Shown piece by piece: positions 22,660 to 31,724 of a DNA stretch of 64,000 bases. Positions within the stretch are counted from its first letter, which is position 1. Each line of letters starts with the position of its first letter. Source of the DNA: Stomoxys calcitrans (Eukaryota; Arthropoda; Insecta; Diptera; Muscidae); contig NC_081555.1 of the NCBI RefSeq assembly GCF_963082655.1, positions 32,349,266 to 32,413,265 on the forward strand, read 5' to 3'. The translations under genes and the position numbers were made by a program. The notes under the pieces were generated by a model. The model was not told the origin of the DNA, made no database searches, and saw only the letters and a program-made list of their open reading frames with translations.

Positions 22660-22786
22660 TTTTTTAACGTTGTTGTTGTTGCTTTAGCAGTGTTTTGTAC
22701 ACTGAGGCGGCAGCCCTTGCCGACGAAGGCACCCATCGGGACAATCCGGTACTTACAACCGACTGCCATGGGATTGATTATTTATT
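22660..22786. repeat. Unclassified interspersed-repeat-like segment with GTT run
   Basis: GTTGTTGTTGTTGC is followed by a GC-rich stretch (CAGTGTTTTGTACACTGAGG, GGCAGCCCTTGCCGACGAAG, CATCGGGACAATCCGGTAC) that stands out from its AT-rich surroundings. I recall similar sequence as a dispersed repeat in flies but cannot name it. A MITE sits at its right edge. Confidence 0.45.
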
Positions 22787-22787
22787 A

Positions 22788-22984
22788 TTGGGTTGCCCAA
22801 AAAGTAATTGCGGATTTTTCATATAGTCGGCGTTGACAAATTTTTTCAACGGCTTGTGACTCTGCAATTGCATTCTTTCTTCTGTCAGTTATCAGCTGTT
22901 ACTTTTACCTTAGTTCATTTTAAGTTTTATTAAAAATGCATTTACTTTCTTTTAAAAAATCCGCAATTACTTTTTGGGCAACAA
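22788..22984 (-). mobile_element. Mariner-type MITE, internally deleted
   Basis: Both TIRs and flanking TA are present, but about 40 bp of the internal region (TTTAGCTTGCTTTAG through AAGTATATTTG) is missing, giving 197 bp. Confidence 0.9.
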
Positions 22985-23006
22985 TAATAATTATGATTTG
23001 CTTTAT

Positions 23007-23789
23007 TTCCTTTTTATACCCACCACCATAGGATGGGCGCATACTTATCTAGTCATTCCGTATGTAACACCTCAAAATAATCGTCTAAGACCCCATAAAA
23101 CATATATATTCTTGATCCTCTCGATGCTCTGAGTCGATCTAGCCATGTCCGTCCTTCCGACCGTTTGTCCCTCTGTCGAAATCACGATAGCGGTTGAACG
23201 TGTAAAGCTAGCCGCTTGAAATTTTGCACAGATACTTAATATTGATGGAGGCCACCGTAGCGCAGAGGTTAGCATGTCCGCCTATGACGTTGAACGCCTG
23301 GGTTCGAATCCTGGCGAGACCATCAGAAAAAATTTTCAGCGGTTGTTTTCCCCTCCTAATGCTGGCAACATTTGTGAGGTACTATGCCATGTAAAACTTC
23401 TCTCCAAAGAGGTGTCGCACTGCGGCACGCCGTTCGGACTCGGCTATAAAAAGGAGGCCCCTTATAATTTGAGCTTAAAACTTGAATCGGACTGCACTCA
23501 TTGATATGTGAGAAGTTTGCCCCTGTTCCTTAGTGGAATGTTCATGGGCAAAATTTGTAATATTGATGTAGGTCATTGGGGATTGCCATATCGTTTCAGA
23601 TTTAGATATAGCTCCGACATAAACCGATCTCCAGACATGATTTCTTGAGCCCCGGAAGCCTCAACTTTTGTTCGGCTTGGCTGAAATTTTGCCTGTAGTG
23701 TTCTGTTCTGTGCCAAGTACGGTCCAAATCGGTCTATAACCTGATATAGCTCCCATATAAACCGTTCTCACTATTTGACTTCTTGGGTA
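23007..23789 (-). repeat. 153-element fragment, minus orientation, split by SINE-1
   Basis: It starts with TATACCCACCACCATAGGATG, then the mini-me-type core (CATATATATTCTTGATCC, then AGTCGATCTAGCCATGTCCG, 23100-23150). After the SINE it continues with repeat-unit sequence (GATATAGCTCCCATATAAACC). Confidence 0.85.
23248..23557 (+). mobile_element. SINE-1, full length, with 11-bp target-site duplication
   Basis: A 310-bp tRNA-derived SINE. The head has an RNA polymerase III A-box (TAGCGCAGAGG) and B-box (GGTTCGAATCC), the body runs through CGGCTATAAAAAGGAGGCCC, and the tail is GGGCAAAATTTG. TAATATTGATG at 23237-23247 is repeated at 23558-23568, proving insertion into the 153-element. Confidence 0.95.
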
Positions 23790-24034
23790 TTGCAAATGAA
23801 AATTTTGCCCATAAATATTCCATTAAGGAACAGGGGCAAACTTCTCACATATTAATGAGTGCAGTCCGATTCATGTTTAAGCTCAATGAAAATGGCCCTC
23901 CTTTTTATAGCCGACTCTGAACGGCGTGCTGCAGAGCGACACCTCTTTGAAGAAAAGTTTTACATGGCATGGTACCTCACAAATGTTGCCAGCATTAGGA
24001 GGGGAAAACCACAGCTGAAGATTCGAACCCAGGC
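23790..24034 (-). mobile_element. SINE-1, minus orientation, head truncated
   Basis: In reverse complement it runs from the tail (TTTTGCCCATAAATATTCC on the plus strand) to the B-box (GATTCGAACCCAGGCGA). The A-box half of the tRNA-like head is absent. It merges at 24035 into the ACTAGT-rich minisatellite. Confidence 0.9.
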
Positions 24035-24035
24035 G

Positions 24036-24490
24036 AACGAATCGGCGTTAGGATGCGAACGAAGCCCAGTTGGGATGCGATCTAATAAGAATGCGAACTA
24101 GTGAACTAGTCGCTTTAGAATGTGAACGAAGGACGCGAACTAGTAAATGGGATGCGAACTAATAAGAATGCGAACTAGTGAACTAGTCGCTTTAGAATGT
24201 GAACGAATCAGCGTTAGGACGCGAACTAGTAAATGAGTTGCGTTCGGATGCGAACGAATCACCGTTGGGATGCAACTAGTGAACTAGTCGCATTAGGATG
24301 AGAACAAATCAGCGTAAGAATGCGAACTAGTAAACGGGTCACGTTAGGATGCGAACGAGTCAGCGCTTAGATGCGAGCAAATGCGAACTAGTGAAAGGGT
24401 CGCGTTATGATGCTAACGAATCAGGGTGAGGATGCAACCTAAAAAAGTTAGGGTGCGAACGGGTGGCGTTATTCGTAATGAAATGCTTAG
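24036..24490. repeat. ACTAGT-rich degenerate minisatellite
   Basis: Built from short blocks GGATGCGAAC, GAACTAGTGAACTAGTCGC, GAATCAGCGTTAGGA and AACTAGTAAATGGG. A 77-bp higher-order unit begins at 24072 and again at 24149, with shorter degenerate units beyond. No coding sense. Confidence 0.9.
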
Positions 24491-24554
24491 GCGTTCAAGG
24501 CTTTCTAACTGCGGACTAGGCCACACGTCTTACCCCTCTGTCTGCTCAACTACT

Positions 24555-25885
24555 CATGACCAGCCTTAGGCTAGGTTAGGCCAGGTTGAAAAGAGGATTC
24601 GGATATTAATCCATCCATGTCACTATCAACATGCACCTCAGCCACTTATCGGCTTGTTGTGCTGTCTAATTACTAAAAAATTAACCTCGTGCTTCTTACA
24701 AAATCTTAATTGTTTTCCATACCACGCCCCTGAGTTGGTTCATGTCTGGTATTGTGTCCCGACTTAAGTGCCGGTGTCTGTTAGCCGCGAAGGCGGCCAA
24801 TGACATAGGAAATGCTCCAACGTCTCATCTTCTTCTCCACATGCCTTGCACATGCTATCACTTGTCGCATCGATTTTGCATGAGTGAGTTCGTAGTCCTA
24901 TGTGTCCTGCTGTGATACCGAAAGCTTTACTGACCTCCTTCTTGCTTCCTTTCAGTAGTAGCCTTGTCTCCTCAAAATCCGGATCTCTCCATAGGGTTTT
25001 CGTCGTCCTCGGACTGCGTCGACCCGAAAAGCTTCGGGTTAACCAAGTTTTTTTAAGGTAGTCCTCTGGCATTCACTGCCAAATCGTCTGCTTTTTCATT
25101 CCCCCCTACTCCACTATGTCCGGGCACCCAAACGATGCGAATCGTGTCATTCTCAGAGAAGGTATTAATCTCCTTCTTATACTCCAAGACTGTTCGTGAC
25201 TTTACCGTCCTGGTTGTTATTGCTCTTATGGCCGGTTTACTGTCCGTAAAGATGTTCACACTCGACGTTTTCACCATAGCACCACACCACGTTACGGATT
25301 CTGTGAGCGCCCGGATCTCCACCTGCAGGACATTCAAAACAGATTTCAATCTGTGGGTTCTCAATGTAGACCCTCAGGGATTTTACTGCCCTCTAACTTT
25401 GGTCCATCTGTGTACATGACCTACAAGATGGCACTATCAGAGTTCCGTCAGTCTTAGATTGTGCTGCTGGCAGCAGGGCCTCGCACTCGATCTGACGGAT
25501 CGTCTCAGGTATCCAATGGGAAACCTCTTCCATTCCTTCCAGGTTTCCTATCGTCGCCTCGATTCCGCGATGGTATGAGCTGCTCCTATCCTCAATCCAT
25601 TCTTCCATAGCCTTAAGTCTCATAACCGCAGTGGCTGCCTCACACTTAATCTGTATGTCTATGGGTCGGATATCTAGAATGGTCTCCAGTGGCCTAGTGG
25701 GAGTGATCCTTATCGCTCCGCCTATGCCAAGACTACATTTTCTCTGAACCTGTTGTGTTACCCATACAGAGGCAGTGTAATATCCGCGGATGCAAGCCCT
25801 ACTTCGAGTCGGGACGTAGGCTCTATGGTCATGTTCATGACCAGTCTTAGAAGTATGTGATATTTGAGTAGGAATTGCTACATCG
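24555..25885 (-). mobile_element. LINE-B 3' half: reverse transcriptase C-terminus, RNase H, zinc-type end
   Basis: Minus strand. Reverse-transcriptase C-terminus at 25870-25393 (DIRPIDIQIKCEAATAVMRL, RLKAMEEWIEDRSSS). RNase H at 25364-25053 with SSVNIFTDSKPAIRAITTRT and RIVWVPGHSGVGGNEKADDL, keeping catalytic-type Asp and His. C-terminal MCKACGEEDETLEHFLCHWP at about 24830. The 3' tail reaches 24555. Truncated at its 5' end. Confidence 0.9.
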
Positions 25886-26628
25886 ACTAAGTGAGAATTC
25901 TTTTGAGTTTGCTTGACAGCCAGGCAGCCTTTAAATCCCTGGAGAACGTATTTCTGAACGCAAAAACCGCCCTCGACTGTCGCAGATCTCTCAACGAGAT
26001 GGCGAACACTTCAAAATTCATCTGTTCTGGATGCCGGGCCACAGAGTTATCCCAGGGAATTATAAAGCGCTCGTGCTAGCGAGACTAGGAACTGCCTTAC
26101 ACATTCAAGGGAAACTGGAATCTGTAGATATGCCTCTAACAACTTGTCAGCTAAGTTTTCAGGTCCAGGCCCTAAGGACAACGAATGATAGATGGTCACA
26201 AAGAGGGGGCTGTGAGCATTTCAAAGCTATGTGGCCTAATCTACCGCTTTGTTGTAATTGGCTAGAACAGACGTCTAAGTTATTGTGTTCGTCATGACTG
26301 GTCACTGTCTAATCGGAAAACATGCTGACAGACTGAAGGTTGCTAGCAACGACTTTTGCAGAAGCTATGAGGACATTGAAGAAGAAGATACTATAGAACA
26401 TCTTCTGTGTGTGTGTCCCGCACTGGCAGTCAGAAGGAGTTCCACTTTAGGTTCTCAATTCTTTGAGAACCTGTCTGATTTAGCGGATCTTCGCAATTTG
26501 TTGGGCTTGTTAAAGAGATCTGGATGGTTCAAGGCATCTTCCTTCTTCTATTCCTGTGGTATCACAATGGACGAAAAGGTCTCAGTGAGTTTGATGGCAG
26601 TCTGCCACTTAAACCTAACCTTACCATT
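25886..26628 (+). mobile_element. LINE-A 3' part: RNase H to 3' tail
   Basis: LLDSQAAFKSLENVFLNAKT (about 25910-25970), then DFCRSYEDIEEEDTIEHLLC and VCPALAVRRSSTLGSQFFEN (26350-26470). The tail is TGTGGTATCACAATGGACG through CACTTAAACCTAACC at about 26620. It abuts the LINE-B fragment tail to tail. Confidence 0.85.
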
Positions 26629-27389
26629 CTCATACTGCAAATTTTCCAATAGTTTTTTTTTTTTTAATTTATCCCACTGTGCTTTCACGAAATTTTCTGC
26701 TGATGCTTACCCCAGCATTCGAACCCAGCGTCATAGGGTATATGACAGTGTAATCTCGAATTGCCTTTTTTGCTTAAATCTTACGAAATTTCTGTGCCTA
26801 TTAAGGGGGCTAACGTGCAAAATAAGCTGGAATGTTCACTTATCTCTCCGAACGTTTGGATTAGTATCCCGTCAAGAGTATTAAAAAACAATTTTTAGCC
26901 ATGGTTATCTTTTCTCCAATGCTGACGACATGCGAGTATGCATTTATAATTATTTTTCCAACTCAAATAAGTCTTAATTGAAATTTTCACATGTGTGGTG
27001 TCATCTGTAGCCAATATTTTTTTTTTTTTGATCAAATGTTTGCAGAAATTAAAGTCAGTGACTCTTTCATAAGAGTTGCATGAGTGCAGCTAGATGATGA
27101 TGACCTTTTCCGGCATGTGGTATGAACTCTGATGCATGGTTAAAGGAATTTGCATATCATCTTATCATTTTTGTTTGTTATCTAAAAAATATTCTTTCTT
27201 CTAAACAAAATGTCTTTGTGCATCATTTGCAAATTCTCATATGCTATCTTCTACACGTGCTACAGAAGAGTTATCTTTAAAGTTGCAATCTTAAAATTAA
27301 TATTTTGGAAGGCCCAAAATCTGAAATGTATACTAATCTCGCCTTCACATTTGTAATACCTCAAAATATTGCTTTAAGACCCTATAAAG
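26629..27389. other. Unassigned AT-rich sequence
   Basis: T-runs at 26650 and 27018. No gene, RNA or recognised repeat. Confidence 0.4.
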
Positions 27390-27391
27390 TA

Positions 27392-29258
27392 TTGGGTTGC
27401 CCAAAAAGTAATTGCGGATTTTTCATATAGTCGGCGTTGACAAATTTTTTCACAACTTGTGACTCTGTAATTGCATTTTTTCTTCTGTCAGTTATCAGCT
27501 GTTACTTTTAGCTTGCTTTAGAAAAAAAGTGTAAAACAAGTAAAAAGGCGTTAAGTTCGGCCGGGCCGAACTTTGGATACCCACCATCTCGGGTATATAT
27601 GTAAACCACCTTTCATCAAAATTCGGTGAAAATTTCATACCTTATACTCATATACCTCATACCGATCTGAATTATATACGACACGGATGTCGAAAAGCCG
27701 AACATAAGTCACTGTGTCAAATTTCAGTGAAAGTGAAAGTTCAGTGAAATCGGATTATAAATGCGCCTTTTATGGGGCCAAGACTTTAAATCGAGATATC
27801 GGTCTACATGGCAGCTATATCCAAATCTGGACCGATTTGGGCCAATTTGCATAAACATGTCGAAGAGCCTAACACTAAGCACTGTCCCAAATTTCGGCGA
27901 AATCGGACAAAAAATGCCTCTTTTATGGGCCCTAAATCTTAAATCCAGAGATCGGTCTATATGGCAGCTATATTCAAATCTGGACCGATTTGGGCAAAAT
28001 TTAAGAAGGACGTCGAAGAGCCTAACCAAACTCACTGTCTCAAATTTCAACGACATCGGACAATAAATGCGTCTTTTATGGCCCCAAAACCTAAAACCTA
28101 GATATCGGTCTATATGGCAACTATATCCAAATCTGGACCGATCTGTGCGATATTGCAGAAGTATGTCAAGGGACTTAACTTAACTCACTGTTCCAAATTT
28201 CGGGGACATCGGATAATAAATGAGCATTTTATGGGCCCAAAACCATAAATCAAGAAATCGGTCTATATGGCAGCTATATCCAAATTTGAACCGATCTGGA
28301 CCAAATTGAAGAAATATGTCAAAGGGCCTAACACATCTCACTGTCCCAAATTTCAGCAAAATCGGATAATGAATGTGGCTATTATGGGCCTTACACCATA
28401 AATCGGAGGATCGATCTATATGGCAGCTATATCCAAATCTGGACCGATCTGAGCCAAATTAACGAAGGATGTCGATGGGCCTTACACAATTCACTGCCCC
28501 GAATTTCATCAAAATCGGATAATAAATGTGGCTTTTGTGGGCCTAAGACCCTAAACCGGAGGATCGGTCTATATGGCAGCTATATCCAAATCTGAACCGA
28601 TCTGGACCAAATTAAAGAAACATGTCAAAGGGCCTAAGACAACTCACTGTCCCAAATTTCAGCGAAATCGGACCATAAATGTCGCTTTTATGGGCCTTAG
28701 ACCCTAAATCGGAGGATCGGTCTATATGGCAGCTATATCCAAATCTGGACCGATCTAAGCCAAATTGACAAAGGATGTCGAAGGGCCTAACACAACTCAC
28801 TGTACCAAATTTCAACAAAATCGGATAATAAATGAGGCTTTTATGGACCTAAGACCCTAAATCGGCGGATCGGTCTATATGGGGGCTATATCAAGATATA
28901 GTCCGATATAGCCCATCTTCGAACTTAACCTGCTTATGGACAAAAAAAGAATCTGTGCAAAATTTCAGCTCAATATCTCTATTTTTAAAGACTGTAGCGT
29001 GATTTCAACAGACAGACGGACAGACGGACGGACATGGCTAGATCGTCTTAGATTTTTACGCTGATCAAGAATATATATACTTTATAGGTTCGGAAATGGA
29101 TATTTCGATGTGTTGCAAACGGAATGACAAAATGAATATACCCCCATCCTTCGGTGGTGGGTATAAAAAGTATATTTGATTAAAGTTCATTCTAAGTTTT
29201 ATTAAAAATGCATTTACTTTCTTTTAAAAAATCCGCAATTACTTTTTGGGCAACCCAA
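27392..29258 (-). mobile_element. Mariner-type MITE split by a 153-element
   Basis: The left part (27392-27536) and right part (29166-29258) together make one MITE with TA flanks (27390-27391 and 29259-29260). The interruption lies in the A-run of GTGTAAAAAAAGTAT. Confidence 0.93.
27537..29165 (+). repeat. 153-element, most complete copy (eight exact 153-bp units)
   Basis: It begins CAAGTAAAAAGGCGTT, followed by a perfect palindrome at 27553-27573 (arms AAGTTCGGCC and GGCCGAACTT around one G). The unit motif GGTCTATATGGCAGCTATAT starts at 27801, 27954, 28107, 28260, 28413, 28566, 28719 and 28872, every interval exactly 153. A reversed mini-me-type core follows (GACAGACGGACGGACATGG, then GATCAAGAATATATATAC, 29008-29082). 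The end is GGTGGTGGGTATA. ATACCCACCA near the left end and TGGTGGGTAT at the right end are inverted repeats. No coding function is apparent. Confidence 0.92.
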
Positions 29259-29463
29259 TATAATTATTCTCGATTGTCATAACATCCTAACAAAAGAATG
29301 ATAACTTTTGAACGAGCCAATATAGCCGCTCAGATTTCTCACATATACTTCTAATTGATAAAGGTCGATTGGGATTGGGTTTGGGACAAATCAATCCATG
29401 TTTAGTTATAGTTATAACTCCAATTTGATTTTCTGAACCTCCAGGAGCAATTTTTATCCTTCA

Positions 29464-29640
29464 AAGGTGCCCCGGAAGTTGAGTTAGTAGCGTGCTCGGG
29501 TTGCCAGTGCGTGGGGAAGTGGGTTCGATTCCCACCAAAGGCCTTGGTCTGTCCCTACTGTGGTATCACAATAGGCTTATAATTGTCTAGGTGAGTCTGT
29601 AAAGGACTGATACTCTTACCCAACCTTTCCAAACCTAACC
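29464..29640 (+). mobile_element. SINE-2, tRNA-derived, with LINE-A-like 3' tail
   Basis: The head GAAGTTGAGTTAGTAGCGTG...GGGTTCGATTCCCACC has a canonical B-box GGTTCGATTCC at 29522-29532 and a plausible A-box at about 29475. From 29560 the sequence CTGTGGTATCACAATAGG ... GTCTAGGTGAGTCTG ... CCAAACCTAACC parallels the last 80 bp of LINE-A (compare 26548-26625). One copy in the window. Confidence 0.75.
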
Positions 29641-30255
29641 TAGCTGGGATATGGCGTGTTGACTTCTGGCTATGGTCTGTCATTATTTTTTTATAGTTTC
29701 TGTACCCAGTCATCTTAAACAACATCCATTGGAAAACAAACGAAAATGTCCACAATTAGTTAAAGTTGACTTTATTTTTATGCTACATAGAGATTTTTAA
29801 ATGTCTTCAAAAAAGTTATGTTTTTCTTCAACTATCTTTAGTCTATCCTATAGTGTGCCTAAGATATCATTGTGTAATTGAGGTAGCCTTGTTTACTCCA
29901 ATTAACTTCTGTGTTTAAAGTGTCTTTTTTATGTATTTTTTATCACTTTATTGCACCAATTAAATAATGGCAGAGCATAAAGTCATTGTCTTAACGAGTA
30001 TAACATTAAGCCTCTGGTGTTATTATCAGGTGTTAATACTCACACGCCATTACTGCATAAAATGATTGCGAGATAACCATACAGTATGTAATTTGAAATT
30101 TATGGAGTTTTTCAATGATACTTTTATAGTTTTTAAGGTAGATAAAGGACTGTAATGCAAAGAATAGAAGTTTCATTCAGCAAATGAGGGATCTTTTCAG
30201 TAAATTGAATATGGGTTTTAGTAAAGCTGATATAACTCCCTTCCAAAAATATATT
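29641..30255. other. Unassigned AT-rich sequence
   Basis: Nothing recognisable on either strand. Confidence 0.4.
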
Positions 30256-30690
30256 TTTATACTCTCCACCCTAGGATGGGGGTATACTAATTTCGTCATT
30301 CTGTTAGTAACACCTCGAAATATTCTTCAAAGACCCCGTGAAGTTGGGTTGCCTAAAAAGTAATTGCGGATTTTTTAAAAGAAAGTAAATGCATTTTTAA
30401 TAAAACTTAGAATGAACTTTAATCAAATATACTTTTTTTACACTTTTTTTTCTAAAGTAAGCTAAAAGTAACAGCTGATAACTGACAGAAGAAAGAATGC
30501 AATTACAGAGTCACAAGCTGTGAAAAAATTTGTCAACGCCGGCTATATGAAAAATCCGCAATTACTTTTTGGCAACCCAATATATTCTTCATCGTAATGA
30601 CATTTGAAGTCGATCTTCCCATGTCCGTCCGTCCTTCCGTCTGTCTGTCGAAGGAGTAAAGCTGGACGCTTGAAATTTTGTACAAATATT
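30256..30690 (-). repeat. 153-element end with mini-me-type core, split by MITE
   Basis: ATACTCTCCACCCTAGGATG starts the piece. After the MITE come TATTCTTCATCGTAATGAC and CCATGTCCGTCCGTCCTTCC (30582-30640), the GTCY-rich core. Confidence 0.8.
30344..30580 (+). mobile_element. Mariner-type MITE, plus orientation
   Basis: Full-length copy with one TIR substitution (GGGTTGCCTAAAAAG). Right flank TA, left flank AG rather than TA, so one flank has mutated. Confidence 0.9.
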
Positions 30691-31680
30691 TATACCCTAC
30701 ACCACCACTATGGTACAGGGTATTATAGATTTGTGCGTTTGTTTGCAACGCTATGAAGGAGAAGAGCTAGACCCATTGATAAGTGAACCAATCGACTCAG
30801 AATCACTTCCTGATTCGATTTAGCCATGTCCGTCTGTTGGTCCATGTATTCTTGTAATCAAAGTGCAGGTCGTATTTGTTGTCCAATCATTACGAAATTT
30901 TGCACATACCACTGGTTTGGCCCAAGGACAACCCCTATTGATTTTGATAAAAATCGGTTCAGATTTAGATATAGCTCCCATTTATATGTATCGCCCGATT
31001 TGCCCTTAAATTGCCGTAGTAAGGACAATTTTCAACCGATCTGCACAAAATTTGGCACGGACTGTTTCGTTACTGATTCTAACATATTTGCAAAATTTCA
31101 TTAAAATCGGTTCCGATTTAGATATAGCTCCCATATATATGTATCGCCCGATTTGCACTTAAATGGCCGTAGTAGCTAAAAATTTTCAACCGATTTGCAC
31201 AAAATTTGGCACGGATTGTTTTGTTACTGATCTTAACATATATGCGAGATTTCATTAAAATTGGTTCAGATTTGGTTCGGCCCATGCTTTGGTATAGCTG
31301 CCATATAAACCGATCTTGGGTCTTGACTTCTTGAGCTTCTAAAGGGCACAATTCATATCCGCTTTGGCTGAAACTTTGCACGTGGTGGTTTCATATGACT
31401 TTTAATATGATTCAAATCGGTTTGTAACCTGATAAAGCTGCCATATAAACCGATCTCCCGACTAGACATCTGGAGCTTCTGGAGGGCTCATTCCGATTTA
31501 GCTGAAAGTTTGCACATAACGTTATGGTATGGTCTAAACCAATCCATAATCTGATATTTTCTTTTTAAGTCTATAGATTACATAATCCTTACAGACTAAA
31601 TTATAAACTAACCAGTAAGGAAGGGCAAAAGTCGGGCGCTGCCGACTGTATGATACCCTACACCCTACATCCTATAAGTA
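30691..31680 (-). repeat. 153-element variant, minus orientation
   Basis: Bounded by TATACCCTACACCACC (30691) and GGGCGCTGCCGACTGTATGA (31635-31655), the latter a decayed version of the terminal hairpin. Units of the form GGTTCAGATTTAGATATAGC start at 30956, 31109 and about 31263 (spacing 153 and 154). A GTCY-type core remnant (CCATGTCCGTCTGTTGG) is at 30822-30840. Confidence 0.8.
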
Positions 31681-31724
31681 AAATATGGTACCTATATCCC
31701 ATTCCGAAGAATCTTGTTTAAACC

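Noticed and set aside
27724..28818. ORFs on both strands reading 51-residue repeats as a real repeat protein
   Set aside because: Stops interrupt each frame, there is no splice context, and the ORFs exist only because the unit length is a multiple of three. Kept as an open question in the findings, not as a gene.
27537..29165. Helitron classification of the 153-element from its terminal hairpin
   Set aside because: The outer end reads ACTTG rather than the CTRR expected of a Helitron, and no 5' TC end or A^T insertion was established.
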